Positions 25,678 to 36,600 of a DNA stretch of 64,000 nt are shown here, in pieces. A program made the position numbers and the translations under genes. Each line of letters begins with the position of its first letter. Position 1 is the first letter of the stretch. The notes under the pieces were generated by a model. The model had not been told where the DNA came from, searched no databases, and saw only the letters and a program-made list of their open reading frames with translations. Location: NCBI GenBank assembly GCA_036794825.1, contig DAIRGA010000004.1:62001-126000 (forward strand). The letters run 5' to 3'. Origin of the DNA: RZYY01 sp036794825 (GTDB lineage: Bacteria > Bacteroidota > Bacteroidia > Bacteroidales > 4484-276).

Positions 25678-26724
25678 TTATTGGTTTACGGTGTTTTGTT
25701 GTGCTGAACCACTTTTTTCAATATCATCTGTTGATGGTTTATCGTTCTCCGGCAGGATGTCGCCTACTGAAAAGGCCGGCGAAGTGATTTTTACAAATCT
25801 TACGGCAGAATTCATACTATGATCGTGCTCTGAAGGCAACGGTTTGGCTTTAGCAAATTTTACCAGGTCCGCCAATTCGAGCAAATCCTGAAGTAGTTTG
25901 ATGGATTCCAATCCCAACCCTTTTCTTCTGACCAGTTGCATGGTGTCGTAAGTCGTTGACTCGATGGCCGGAATGGAATATTGATCCTCGATGTATTGCC
26001 TGATGACTTCAGATAAACGGCTGTAATAATCTTTGATTAATCCCTGCTGCCACAGCTTTTCCCTCTTCAGTTTTTCCAGTTCATCTAAAGCAATCACGTG
26101 CGGAGGCAACTTGGGTTTTGGTTTGAAGATGGTTATCGGTGCTGCTTTTTTCTTCCGTTTTGCTAAAAACCAGATTGTTGCGCCAATAGCTAAAACGAGC
26201 AAAATCCAGGGAAGCATTTCCATGAATGTGACTGGCGCCGCAATGGGTCCTTTAATGGGTTTGATGGGTTGAGACAAATCAACCGGTATGGAAAAGACGT
26301 TGAGCAGAAATGGCTCCGACTCCGTCATTAGAATTTCGTCCGACTGGTTGTTTTCCTTGTATTTGATAGCAACAGGCGGAATAAGATAATAACCGGTATC
26401 AAATGAGGTGATTGTAAAAACCTGATTAACAGTAACAAAACCATCCTTGCCGGCAATTGTATCAATTGTACCCATCGAAAGGATTTCCACTTTGCTGGTT
26501 AATGAATCGGCCAGCCTCGGCCATTCAAATGCATAACCCTGCGGAATGCGCAATTGCATTCGGTAGTTCACCTGATCGCCTATGAGAATGTTGCTGGTGT
26601 CCAACCGGGTGCTAAACTGCACCTCCTGAGTTGTTGCCTGAACATGTATTAATGCCAGCAAAACCAGTGTCACATAAGCTCTAACAGCGTTTATCATTCT
26701 ATTCTGTTTTCTATCCATCTGCAT
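25678..26724 (-). CDS. BatD-like beta-domain membrane protein of the bat operon
   Basis: 348 residues: signal peptide, beta-rich periplasmic domain (~35-160; FSTRLDTSNILIGDQVNYRM resembles the start of BatD), one span (~170-188, MLPWILLVLAIGATIWFLAK) and a cytoplasmic part with KPKLPPHVIALDELEKLKRE and a helical end similar to the BatD tail. It is the usual unnamed gene between the DUF58 and batA genes in Bacteroidota. Its start overlaps the DUF58 stop (TAATG), which suggests coupled translation. It may act as a shortened BatD partner for the VWA proteins. Confidence 0.8.
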   Translation of the reverse strand: MQMDRKQNRMINAVRAYVTLVLLALIHVQATTQEVQFSTRLDTSNILIGDQVNYRMQLRIPQGYAFEWPRLADSLTSKVEILSMGTIDTIAGKDGFVTVNQVFTITSFDTGYYLIPPVAIKYKENNQSDEILMTESEPFLLNVFSIPVDLSQPIKPIKGPIAAPVTFMEMLPWILLVLAIGATIWFLAKRKKKAAPITIFKPKPKLPPHVIALDELEKLKREKLWQQGLIKDYYSRLSEVIRQYIEDQYSIPAIESTTYDTMQLVRRKGLGLESIKLLQDLLELADLVKFAKAKPLPSEHDHSMNSAVRFVKITSPAFSVGDILPENDKPSTDDIEKSGSAQQNTVNQ

Positions 26725-27599
26725 TACAATCTTGACTCTCTCTTTTTGAACATACCAACCAACGGTTTCACATAATCCTCATCTGTCCTGATATGTGCAG
26801 AATCCACGCCACTGCGTGTAAATGCTGTTTTAATGAATTTCTCATTGTTGATGTACCAGTCCTTGTAAATCTGCCTGGTTTTGGGGCTGGATGTATCCAC
26901 CCATATGTTCTGACCAGTTTCGGCATCCTTGAATTTTACCATCCCCATATTGGGAAGTTCGGTCTCGCGCGGGTCATACAACCTTATAGCCATTACATCG
27001 TGCTTGGTGTTGGCAATCTGAATAGCATCGGCAAAATTTTTATCAACAAAGTCAGAAATGACGAACGCAGTGCATTTTTTCTTGATTGCGTTAGTGAGGA
27101 ACTTCAGGGCTTCGCTGATGTTAGTTCCCTGGTTTTCAGTTTTAAAGTCCACCAGCTCACGGATAATTCTCAGGATGTGCGAAGAACCTTTCTTGGGGGG
27201 GATAAATTTCTCAATTTTATTGCTGAAAAAAACTACCCCGACTTTGTCGTTATTCTGAATGGCTGAGAATGCAATAACGGCGGCAATTTCGGTGATAACT
27301 TCCTCCTTAGTGGCTATTTTTGTTCCAAAATCGTTCGACCCGCTAACGTCAATCAGCAGCATAACGGTAAGTTCGCGCTCTTCTTCAAAAATTTTGATGA
27401 AGGGATGGTTAAACCTTGCCGTGACATTCCAGTCAACATTTCGCACATCATCTCCATACTGATATTCGCGCACTTCGCTGAAAGCCATACCTCTTCCTTT
27501 AAAAGAACTGTGGTAATGCCCTGAGAAAATCTGGTTGGACAAACCCCGTGTTTTAATCTCTATCTTCCTGACTTTCTTAAAAATTTCTGTTGCGTTCAT
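26724..27599 (-). CDS. DUF58 protein of the MoxR-bat operon
   Basis: 291 residues, soluble. The conserved DUF58 signature is clear: SGHYHSSFKGRGMAFSEVRE, YQYGDDVRNVDWNVTAR, then a VWA-like core (VMLLIDVSGSNDFG, and FVISDFVDKNF). DUF58 proteins accompany MoxR ATPases in almost every such cluster and are likely substrates or adaptors. It is the second gene of the operon, 74 nt after moxR and overlapping the next start by 1 nt. Confidence 0.93.
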   Translation of the reverse strand: MNATEIFKKVRKIEIKTRGLSNQIFSGHYHSSFKGRGMAFSEVREYQYGDDVRNVDWNVTARFNHPFIKIFEEERELTVMLLIDVSGSNDFGTKIATKEEVITEIAAVIAFSAIQNNDKVGVVFFSNKIEKFIPPKKGSSHILRIIRELVDFKTENQGTNISEALKFLTNAIKKKCTAFVISDFVDKNFADAIQIANTKHDVMAIRLYDPRETELPNMGMVKFKDAETGQNIWVDTSSPKTRQIYKDWYINNEKFIKTAFTRSGVDSAHIRTDEDYVKPLVGMFKKRESRL

Positions 27600-27673
27600 G
27601 CTTTGGTTTAAGGTGGAGTCTTATATTTAAAAGCCTGAATAATAACTTATTCTGAGTTTGAAACTGAAAAGTA

Positions 27674-28666
27674 CTATGGAACTTCGATGGTGTTCAGTAT
27701 TTCGTTTATCACATCTTCGGTGGTAATGTTTTCGGCTTCTGCTTCGTAAGTGAGCCCGATACGGTGACGAAGCACGTCATGAGCCACAGCCCTGATATCT
27801 TCAGGTATCACATAACCGCGCCTTTTGATGAATGCGTAGGCTTTGCCGGCAAGGGCAAGGTTGATGGAGGCACGTGGTGATCCGCCGTAGTTAATCATTC
27901 CGACAAATTTTTTGAGCTTGTACTCGGCCGGAAAACGTGTGGCAAAAACGATGTCGGTAATGTAGTTTTCAATTTTTTCGTCAAGATAAACCTGTCTTAC
28001 CACATCCCTTGCTTTAACGATATCCTTTGGCGAAATCAACTTACTGGTTGCTGGCATTTCACCGGCGATATTCTGCCTGAGGATTAGTTTTTCTTCATTT
28101 TTTTCAGGATAGGTGATTACGACTTTCATCATGAAACGGTCAACCTGGGCTTCGGGTAACGGATAAGTTCCTTCCTGTTCAATAGGGTTTTGGGTGGCCA
28201 TTACCAGGAATGGTTCTTCGAGCCTGTAAGTTTTATCTCCAATGGTAACCTGGCGCTCCTGCATAGCTTCGAGCAGCGCGCTCTGAACCTTTGCAGGTGA
28301 ACGGTTGATTTCGTCGGCAAGAATAAAGTTGGAAAAAATCGGCCCCTGGCGTACTACGAATTCTTCCTTTTTCTGGCTGTAAATCAGCGTACCAATAAGG
28401 TCGGCAGGAAGAAGATCCGGTGTAAACTGAATGCGGTTAAATTTGGCATCTATAATATTGGCCAGTGATTTAATAGCCAATGTTTTGGCCAGACCCGGAA
28501 CGCCTTCGAGCAAAATATGCCCGTTTGCAAGCAATCCAATAAGCAACCTGTCAATCATTTGCCGCTGACCAATAATCACCTTATTCATTTCGATATTGAT
28601 CAGGTCGATGAAAGAGCTTTCCTGGTGGATTCGTTCGTTTAATTCTCTGATATTTGTTTCTATCAT
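27674..28666 (-). CDS. moxR: MoxR-type AAA+ ATPase
   Basis: 330 residues, AAA+ of the MoxR subfamily. Walker A EGVPGLAKT (residues 54-62), Walker B NFILADEINR (~113-122), sensor FLVMATQNPIEQEGTYPLPE, then AQVDRFMMKV and the lid domain with SPRASINLALAGKAYAF. MoxR ATPases act as chaperones that insert metals or assemble VWA protein complexes, here presumably the BatA/BatB set. It is the first gene of the eight-gene bat operon. I could not define its promoter in the 250 bp upstream. Confidence 0.94.
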   Translation of the reverse strand: MIETNIRELNERIHQESSFIDLINIEMNKVIIGQRQMIDRLLIGLLANGHILLEGVPGLAKTLAIKSLANIIDAKFNRIQFTPDLLPADLIGTLIYSQKKEEFVVRQGPIFSNFILADEINRSPAKVQSALLEAMQERQVTIGDKTYRLEEPFLVMATQNPIEQEGTYPLPEAQVDRFMMKVVITYPEKNEEKLILRQNIAGEMPATSKLISPKDIVKARDVVRQVYLDEKIENYITDIVFATRFPAEYKLKKFVGMINYGGSPRASINLALAGKAYAFIKRRGYVIPEDIRAVAHDVLRHRIGLTYEAEAENITTEDVINEILNTIEVP

Positions 28667-28870
28667 TGTTCTTAGGATTTTAAAACCGGTACAATAACTC
28701 GAACGTCATTTTTTAATTATTTTTTTTGTCGTTAAATATTGTTAAGCGCTGCAGGCTTTAGCTTCAGCCGGTGATTGCAGGTGATGAAAGCAACTTTTAC
28801 AGGTGCTGTTCAATATCGTCTGCAATTTGGCAACAAAATAGTCATCAGATATCGGCGTTAGTCTATGCAC

Positions 28871-28899
28871 AAAAAAAGCAGCCCACGTTGAGCTGCTTT
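28871..28899 (-). terminator. Terminator after the DUF3467 gene
   Basis: On the minus strand AAAGCAGC pairs with GCTGCTTT across a 9-nt loop and continues into a T run (the As at 28871-28877 on the plus strand). It would end the transcript that includes the DUF3467 gene. Confidence 0.75.
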
Positions 28900-28918
28900 G
28901 ACACTTATTAGAATTTTC

Positions 28919-29233
28919 TTAAGCCTGCGCGTTTGGCCCGAACAGGTTATAGGGCATTTGATCTATCTCGGTATCCTTCAGCTCGCCGTGCATTGACTCA
29001 AACTTGCGGATATTGTCCTGAAGCGCTCTGAGGAGCCGTTTGGCGTGCTGCGGCGTGAGAATGATCCTTGATTTTACCTTTGCTTTAGGCACTCCGGGCA
29101 ACATTTTCACAAAGTCAATGATAAATTCTGACCTTGAATGCTGGATTATAGCCAGATTGGAGTAAACTCCTTCGGCCACATCTTCCGGAAGTTCGATATT
29201 GAGTTTATTTTGATTGGGTTGTTTCGGATCCAT
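28919..29233 (-). CDS. DUF3467 protein
   Basis: 104 residues, small and soluble. It has the DUF3467 pattern: IELPEDVAEGVYSNLAIIQH, SRSEFIIDFVKMLPGVPKAK and RIILTPQHAKRLLRALQDNI. The function is unknown. The family is frequently found next to rpoC in Bacteroidota, as here, 68 nt downstream of rpoC. A strong hairpin terminator sits in that gap, so its expression would depend on read-through or an unseen promoter. Confidence 0.88.
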   Translation of the reverse strand: MDPKQPNQNKLNIELPEDVAEGVYSNLAIIQHSRSEFIIDFVKMLPGVPKAKVKSRIILTPQHAKRLLRALQDNIRKFESMHGELKDTEIDQMPYNLFGPNAQA

Positions 29234-29254
29234 TGTTTATTTATTTTGATGGTT

Positions 29255-29293
29255 AAAACAGGGAAGCAGATTACCAATAAGCCTGCTTCCCTG
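29255..29293 (-). terminator. Hairpin terminator directly after rpoC
   Basis: CAGGGAAGCAG (29259-29269) and CTGCTTCCCTG (29283-29293) make a perfect 11-bp stem with a 13-nt loop. On the minus strand it is followed by TTTT. It lies 9 nt after the rpoC stop and should end most transcripts of the rpoBC operon. Confidence 0.8.
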
Positions 29294-29301
29294 GCAAATT
29301 A

Positions 29302-32300
29302 TTAGAATTCCTGTTTACGTGGCTGAACCAGCAGTTCATAATCTTCTCTTGAGCCTACGATGATATCTTCGTATTCCCTCAGACCAGTTCCGGCAGGAAT
29401 CTTATGACCTACGATTACGTTTTCCTTCAGACCGATCAGGTCATCGGATTTAGCATTGATTGCAGCATTGGTGAGTACTTTTGTTGTCTCCTGGAACGAT
29501 GCAGCCGAGATGAAACTTGTGGTTTGCAGCGAAGCTCTGGTAATACCCTGAAGCACCTGGCGGGCGGTGGCCGGCTGGGCATCGCGTGCATCAACAAGCT
29601 TCTTGTCGCGGCGCTTCAACGATGAATTTTCGTCGCGTAGCTTACGCGCCGAAACTATCTGGCCAGCTTTAAAGGAGGTAGAATCGCCCGGATCAAGTAT
29701 AACCTTTTTGCCAAAGATCCAGTCGTTTTCTTCCTGGAAATCAATCTTATTCACCAATTCACTTTCAAGGAATTTCGTATCTCCCTGGTCCTCAACTTCT
29801 ACCTTGCGCATCATTTGACGAACGATTACCTCAAAATGTTTGTCATTGATTTTCACACCCTGCAAACGGTAAACTTCCTGAATCTCATTTACAATGTATT
29901 CCTGAACCTTCATTGGCCCTTTGATAGCAAGAATGTCGGCAGGTGTCAGCGCACCTTCGGACAATGGAGTACCGGCCTTAACAAAGTCGTTTTCCTGGGC
30001 AAGGATCTGTTTGGTTGTCGGGATGAGATAGCGTTTCTCTTCACCGCTTTTGGAGGTGATGATGATCTCTTTATTCCCTCTCTTCAGCTTTTTGCCAAAA
30101 GAAACCACACCGTCAATTTCAGCAACTTTAGCCGGATCTGATGGATTTCTTGCTTCGAACAATTCGGTCACGCGGGGCAGACCACCGGTTATGTCGCCGG
30201 CTTTTCCTATGGCGCGTGGTATCTTGATAAGTGTGTCGCCTGCTCTAACATCCTGGCCATCATCAACCGAAATGTGCGAACCGACCGGAAGGTCATAAGC
30301 GCGGAGGATTTCGCCATTTTGATCTACAACCTCTATCGAAGGATTCTTGACCTTTTGACGTGCCTCGATGATTACCTTTTCGTAGTATCCGGTTTGCTCG
30401 TCAGATTCAACACGGTAGGTTTTACCCTCTTCAATATTGATAAAGCGCAATTTACCGGTTGATTCAGAGATAATTACAGCATTGTAAGGATCCCATGTGC
30501 AGATGATGTCGCCTTTTTTCACCTCGTCGCCATCCATAAAAAACAGGTTGGAGCCGTAAGGAATGTTGTGTGAAGCGAGCGTGATACCGGTGTTCTGGTC
30601 AACGATTCTCATTTCCGCGGAACGACCGATAACTACCTGGCAATCTTTACCTTCTTTGGTTTCATAAGGCACAGACCTTAGCTCCTCGATGGAGAGAACG
30701 CCGTTGTATCTAGCTTCGATCCGGGATTGAGCCGAAATGTTTCCTCCGGCCACACCACCTACGTGGAAAGTACGAAGGGTAAGCTGTGTACCTGGCTCAC
30801 CAATTGACTGGGCAGCGATAACACCTACGGCTTCTCCTTTCTGTACCATTCTTCCGTTTGCCAGGTTACGTCCGTAGCATTTTGCACAAACTCCCATTTT
30901 CGATTCGCATGTAAGCACCGAACGGATTTCGACGGCCTCGATGGGAGAATTTTCAATCTGCTGGGCATAAACTTCGGATATCTCGTCACCGGCAGCGATG
31001 ATCAGATTTCCGGTTTGCGGATGATAAACATCGTGTAAAGCAGTACGTCCGAGAATCCTGTCATACAGCGTTTCAACAACTTCTTCGTTCTTCTTGAGCG
31101 CTGTTGTGGTAAGGCCGCGGAGGGTTCCGCAGTCTTCTTCAGAAATGATAACATCCTGCGACACATCCACCAAACGACGCGTAAGGTAGCCAGCATCAGC
31201 AGTTTTGAGAGCAGTATCGGCCAAACCTTTACGTGCGCCGTGGGTTGAGATAAAATACTCAAGAACCGAAAGTCCCTCTTTAAAGTTGGAGAGAATCGGA
31301 TTTTCGATGATTTCGCCACCTGTAGCGCCTGATTTCTGTGGTTTAGCCATCAATCCGCGCATCCCTGAAAGCTGCCTGATCTGTTCTTTACTACCACGAG
31401 CACCGGAATCGAGCATCATGAATACAGGGTTGAAGCCCTGTTTATCTTGCGACACCTGATCCATCAGGATCTTGGTCAGCCTTGAGTTGGTATGTGTCCA
31501 GATATCTATGATCTGGTTGTATTTTTCGTTGTGGGTAATCAAACCCATGCTGTAGCTGTTGAGCACCTCGTTTACCTCATCGTGCGCCTGGTTGATAAGT
31601 TTTTCCTTTTCAACCGGAATAATCACATCGCCAAGGTTGAAGGACAATCCACCTCGGAATGCCATGCGGAATCCGAGATCTTTAATATCATCGAGGAATT
31701 TGGCCGTTGTGGCTGTGTCAGTCTTTTTGAGCACGCCGCCGATGATGTCACGAAGCGATTTTTTGGTCAACAACTGGTTGATATATCCGTACTCTTTTGG
31801 AACAACCTGGTTGAATAAAACCCTTCCTACAGTGGTTTCTGTGAGTTTATAAGTTGTTTCACCATTTTCAGTATGAGGCAGCCGTACTTTGATAATGGCG
31901 TGCAGGTCAACTTTGCCTTCATTGTAGGCAATAATTACCTCCTGCGGTGAATAAAATCTGAAACCTTCGCCTTTAACCATATGTTCTGGAACACTCCGGC
32001 GCTCCTTTGTAATGTAGTAAAGGCCGAGCACCATGTCCTGCGAAGGAACCGCAATCGGGGCGCCGTTAGCCGGGTTGAGAATATTGTGGGCAGCCAGCAT
32101 GAGTATCTGCGCTTCAAGCACGGCGGCATTTCCAAGCGGCACATGCACAGCCATCTGGTCACCGTCAAAGTCGGCGTTGAATGCAGTACAAACAAGTGGG
32201 TGCAATTGTATAGCTTTTCCTTCTATCAACTTGGGCTGAAATGATTGAATACCAAGACGGTGCAATGTCGGTGCGCGGTTGAGCAACACCGGATGCCCTT

Positions 32301-33594
32301 TCATAATATTTTCGAGAATATCCCAAACGACAGGATCTTTCCGGTCAACGATTTTTTTAGCAGATTTTACCGTTTTTACGATTCCACGCTCAAGCATCTT
32401 ACGGATAATGAACGGCTTGAAGAGCTCAGAGGCCATTTCTTTTGGGATTCCGCATTCGTTTAGTTTCAATTCAGGTCCAACAACAATAACCGAACGGCCT
32501 GAATAGTCAACACGTTTACCGAGCAGGTTCTGACGGAATCGGCCCTGCTTTCCTTTAAGACTGTCGCTCAATGACTTGAGGGCTCTGTTGGATTCAGTTT
32601 TTACAGCATTGGATTTCCTTGAATTGTCGAACAACGAATCCACCGCTTCCTGCAACATCCTCTTTTCGTTACGCATAATCACATCGGGCGCTTTGATTTC
32701 GATGAGCCTTTTCAAACGGTTGTTACGGATGATGACCCTGCGGTAGAGATCGTTGAGGTCGGAAGTAGCAAAGCGGCCGCCATCAAGCGGAACTAATGGC
32801 CGGAGTTCCGGTGGGATTACGGGCACAACTTTTACAATCATCCATTCCGGACGGTTTTCGATCCTGTTGCGGGCATCCCTGAAAGCTTCGACAACCTGCA
32901 AACGCTTGAGAGCCTCAGCTTTTCTTTGCTGGGAGGTCTCGGTGTGCGCCTTGTGACGCAGGTCATAGGAAAGTTCATCCAGATCGAGGCGTGCGAGCAG
33001 GTCGTACAAAGCGTCAGCACCCATCTTTGCGATAAACTTGTTGGGATCTCTGTCGTCGAGGTACTGATTTTCCATCGGAATGGTTTCCATAATATCGAAA
33101 TACTCCTCTTCGGAGAGGAAATCAAGATAATTCAAACCATCATCAGCCTTAATTCCCGGATTAATGACGACGTATTTTTCGTAATAAATAATTGCTTCAA
33201 GTTTCTTGGTTTGTAGGCCAAGCAATGCTCCGATTTTATTAGGCAAAGATTTGAAGAACCAGATGTGCGCAACAGGAACTACCAACTGTATGTGGCCAGA
33301 ACGTTCCCGGCGTACTTTCTTTTCGGTTACTTCAACGCCGCAGCGGTCGCAAACGATTCCCTTGTAGCGGATCCGTTTGTACTTCCCGCAGTGACATTCC
33401 CAGTCTTTTACCGGCCCGAAAATTCGTTCACAAAACAGACCATCCCTCTCGGGTTTGTAGGTTCTGTAGTTGATAGTTTCCGGTTTGGTAACCTCACCGT
33501 AGGATCTTTCGAGGATGGTTTCCGGTGAAGCAAGGCTAATAGTAATGCGCGAAAATTCGGTTTTTACGATGTTACTATCTTTTCTGAAAGCCAT
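29302..33594 (-). CDS. rpoC: RNA polymerase subunit beta'
   Basis: 1430 residues, full length for Bacteroidota. The N-terminal zinc site (CHCGKYKRIRYKGIVCDRCG), the active-site NADFDGDQMAVHVPL with its three magnesium-binding Asp residues, the bridge/trigger region (SGARGSKEQIRQLSGMRGLM) and the second Cys cluster (CESKMGVCAKCYG) are all present. Together with RpoB it forms the catalytic centre of RNA polymerase. It is 63 nt downstream of rpoB and is followed by a strong terminator. Confidence 0.98.
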   Translation of the reverse strand: MAFRKDSNIVKTEFSRITISLASPETILERSYGEVTKPETINYRTYKPERDGLFCERIFGPVKDWECHCGKYKRIRYKGIVCDRCGVEVTEKKVRRERSGHIQLVVPVAHIWFFKSLPNKIGALLGLQTKKLEAIIYYEKYVVINPGIKADDGLNYLDFLSEEEYFDIMETIPMENQYLDDRDPNKFIAKMGADALYDLLARLDLDELSYDLRHKAHTETSQQRKAEALKRLQVVEAFRDARNRIENRPEWMIVKVVPVIPPELRPLVPLDGGRFATSDLNDLYRRVIIRNNRLKRLIEIKAPDVIMRNEKRMLQEAVDSLFDNSRKSNAVKTESNRALKSLSDSLKGKQGRFRQNLLGKRVDYSGRSVIVVGPELKLNECGIPKEMASELFKPFIIRKMLERGIVKTVKSAKKIVDRKDPVVWDILENIMKGHPVLLNRAPTLHRLGIQSFQPKLIEGKAIQLHPLVCTAFNADFDGDQMAVHVPLGNAAVLEAQILMLAAHNILNPANGAPIAVPSQDMVLGLYYITKERRSVPEHMVKGEGFRFYSPQEVIIAYNEGKVDLHAIIKVRLPHTENGETTYKLTETTVGRVLFNQVVPKEYGYINQLLTKKSLRDIIGGVLKKTDTATTAKFLDDIKDLGFRMAFRGGLSFNLGDVIIPVEKEKLINQAHDEVNEVLNSYSMGLITHNEKYNQIIDIWTHTNSRLTKILMDQVSQDKQGFNPVFMMLDSGARGSKEQIRQLSGMRGLMAKPQKSGATGGEIIENPILSNFKEGLSVLEYFISTHGARKGLADTALKTADAGYLTRRLVDVSQDVIISEEDCGTLRGLTTTALKKNEEVVETLYDRILGRTALHDVYHPQTGNLIIAAGDEISEVYAQQIENSPIEAVEIRSVLTCESKMGVCAKCYGRNLANGRMVQKGEAVGVIAAQSIGEPGTQLTLRTFHVGGVAGGNISAQSRIEARYNGVLSIEELRSVPYETKEGKDCQVVIGRSAEMRIVDQNTGITLASHNIPYGSNLFFMDGDEVKKGDIICTWDPYNAVIISESTGKLRFINIEEGKTYRVESDEQTGYYEKVIIEARQKVKNPSIEVVDQNGEILRAYDLPVGSHISVDDGQDVRAGDTLIKIPRAIGKAGDITGGLPRVTELFEARNPSDPAKVAEIDGVVSFGKKLKRGNKEIIITSKSGEEKRYLIPTTKQILAQENDFVKAGTPLSEGALTPADILAIKGPMKVQEYIVNEIQEVYRLQGVKINDKHFEVIVRQMMRKVEVEDQGDTKFLESELVNKIDFQEENDWIFGKKVILDPGDSTSFKAGQIVSARKLRDENSSLKRRDKKLVDARDAQPATARQVLQGITRASLQTTSFISAASFQETTKVLTNAAINAKSDDLIGLKENVIVGHKIPAGTGLREYEDIIVGSREDYELLVQPRKQEF

Positions 33595-33657
33595 TTATGG
33601 ATTGTGTTTAGTTTAAATAAAAGGTATGAAAACGAACTTTTGGGCACCACACTTTCA

Positions 33658-36600
33658 TCAATCGAAAGTAATGTTGAGGCCGAGGCCGCGCAATTCGTGA
33701 ACCAATACATTAAAAGATTCAGGGATACCGGGTCTGGGCATATTTTCACCTTTCACAATGTTTTCGTATGCTTTGGCACGGCCGATTACATCGTCTGATT
33801 TTACGGTGAGAATTTCCTGAAGGATGTTGGAAGCGCCGAAAGCTTCGAGCGCCCATACTTCCATTTCCCCAAAACGCTGACCTCCGAATTGTGCTTTACC
33901 GCCAAGAGGCTGTTGTGTAATGAGCGAGTAAGGTCCGATGGAACGTGCGTGCATCTTGTCGTCCACCATATGATGGAGTTTCAGGATGTAAATGTAGCCT
34001 ACCGTGGCAGGCTGATGGAAACGTTCTCCGGTTCCGCCGTCGCAGAGGTAAACCTTGCCATTTTCTGGAAGTTTTGCCTTTTTCATGTAGTCGTTGATCT
34101 GGTCAATGGTAGCGCCATCGAAGATAGGTGTGGCAAATTTCAGACCCAGCTTTTTGCCTGCCCAGCCCAGCACTGTTTCATAAATCTGACCAAGGTTCAT
34201 ACGCGAAGGTACACCCAGCGGGTTCAATACTACGTCAACCGGAGTTCCGTCTTCAAGGAACGGCATATCCTCCTCACGAACGATTTTTGCAACAATACCT
34301 TTGTTACCATGACGTCCAGCCATTTTGTCACCAACTTTCAACTTACGTTTTTTGGCAACATATACCTTGGCCATTTTAACAATACCATTGGGCAGCTCAT
34401 CGCCAACAGTGGCAACGAATTTCTTACGGTTAAACACACCAAGTATTTCTTTGTACTTGATGATGTAATTGTTAATTACTTCGGCAATTTGCTGATTTTT
34501 CTGACGGTCGGTAGTCCATTTGTGCGGATTAACGGTAAGATAATCAATGCCAAGCAATTGCTTTTGAACAAATTTGATCTTCTTTGGAACCAATTCCTCC
34601 TTAAAATTGTTGTAAACCCCTTGTGAAACCTTGCCGCTAACAAGGATCATTAGTTTGTCAACCAATTTATTTTTCAGTGCAGCAGCTTGTTTGTTGAATT
34701 CTTTCTCAAGAGATTCGATCACATCCTTTTCCTTGCTCTTAGCCACGCGATCCTTGATAATTCTTGAGAAAAGCTTTTTATCAATTACAACACCCTTCAT
34801 CGAAGGAGGAGCTTTGAGCGATGCATCCTTAACATCGCCGGCTTTATCGCCAAAAATTGCACGCAAGAGCTTTTCCTCCGGAGTAGGATCCGATTCGCCT
34901 TTGGGCGTAATCTTTCCGATAAGGATATCGCCTTCGTTAACTTCTGCGCCAATTCTGATCAATCCGTTTTCGTCAAGATCTTTAGTAGCTTCTGCCGAAA
35001 CATTGGGGATATCATTGGTCAATTCTTCCACACCACGCTTGGTATCTCGTACTTCTAGAACAAATTCCTCGATATGAAGTGAAGTGAAAAGATCCTCTTT
35101 AACTACCTTTTCGGAAATTACGATGGCATCCTCAAAGTTATAGCCTTTCCAGGGCATGAAGGCCACCATCAGATTCCGGCCAAGAGCCAGTTCACCTTCC
35201 TGTGTTGCATATCCTTCACAAAGGGTTTGTCCTTTGGTTACTTTTTGCCCTTTACGAACGATAGGTTTCAGGTTGATGGATGTATTCTGGTTTGTTCGGG
35301 TAAATTTAATCAACTTATAAGTTTTGACATCATCATCAAAACTTACAAGCCTTTCATCCTCATGCCTTGTATACCTGATAGTTATTTCGTTGGCGTCCAC
35401 ATATTCCACAATACCGACGCCTTCGGCCATGATAAGTACCCTTGAATCGCGGGCAACAGGGCCTTCGATGCCTGTTCCAACGATTGGTGACTCAGCTCTG
35501 AGTAGTGGAACAGCCTGGCGCATCATGTTCGAGCCCATCAAAGCGCGGTTAGCATCGTCATGCTCAAGGAACGGAATCAGCGAAGCAGCAATTGATGCGA
35601 TCTGGTTTGGCGCCATATCTATATAGTGAACACTGGTTGGCTCCTCTATCGGGTAATCAGCCAGGTGTCTCACTTTTACTCTTTCCTGCGAAAATGATCC
35701 GTCTTTTTCGAGCGGAGTATTGGCCTGTGCTATGATCTTATCCTCTTCTTCCTCGGCATTGAGGTAAATTTCCTCAGCATGAAGGTCAACTTTCCCATTG
35801 ATAACGGGTTTGTAGGGAGTTTCGATAAATCCCAGCTTGTTGATCCTGGCAAAAACACATAACGAAGAAATCAATCCGATGTTTGGACCTTCAGGTGTCT
35901 CAATTGTACAAAGGCGGCCATAGTGTGTGTAATGTACGTCACGAACCTCAAATCCGGCTCTTTCTCTTGACAAACCACCAGGCCCCAGCGCTGAAACTCT
36001 GCGTTTGTGGGTAAGCTCTGACAATGGATTTGTTTGATCCATGAACTGAGAAAGCTGGTTTGTGCCAAAAAATGAGTTGATTACCGAAGATAAGGTCTTG
36101 GCATTGATAAGATCCATTGGTGTAAACACCTCATTATCACGCACGTTCATTCGTTCACGAATGGTTCTGGCCATACGTGCTAGACCAACGCCAAACTGGG
36201 CATACAATTGCTCGCCCACGGTGCGCACACGGCGGTTACTAAGGTGGTCAATATCATCCACTTCACGTTTTCCGTTAACCATCTCGATCAGGTAGCGGAT
36301 AATGGAGATAATATCTTCTTTGGTAAGTACTTTAACTTCATCAGGAACTGAAAGCAACAGTTTTTTGTTGATCCGGTAACGGCCAACATCTCCCAGGTCG
36401 TAACGCTTATCTGAGAAAAAGAGCTTCTCGATGATTCCGCGTGCAGTCTCTTCATCAGGTGGTTCAGCATTTCTAAGCTGACGATAAATATACTCAACTG
36501 CCTCCTTCTCGGTATTGGTCGTGTCCTTCTGCAAGGTGTTGAAGATAATACTGTAGTCAATATTATCATGTTCGTCTTTGTGCAGGAGAATCGTATCAAC

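Noticed and set aside
33889..34626. Plus-strand ORF of 245 codons inside rpoB
   Set aside because: Antisense of conserved rpoB sequence; open frames opposite long conserved genes are expected by codon bias.
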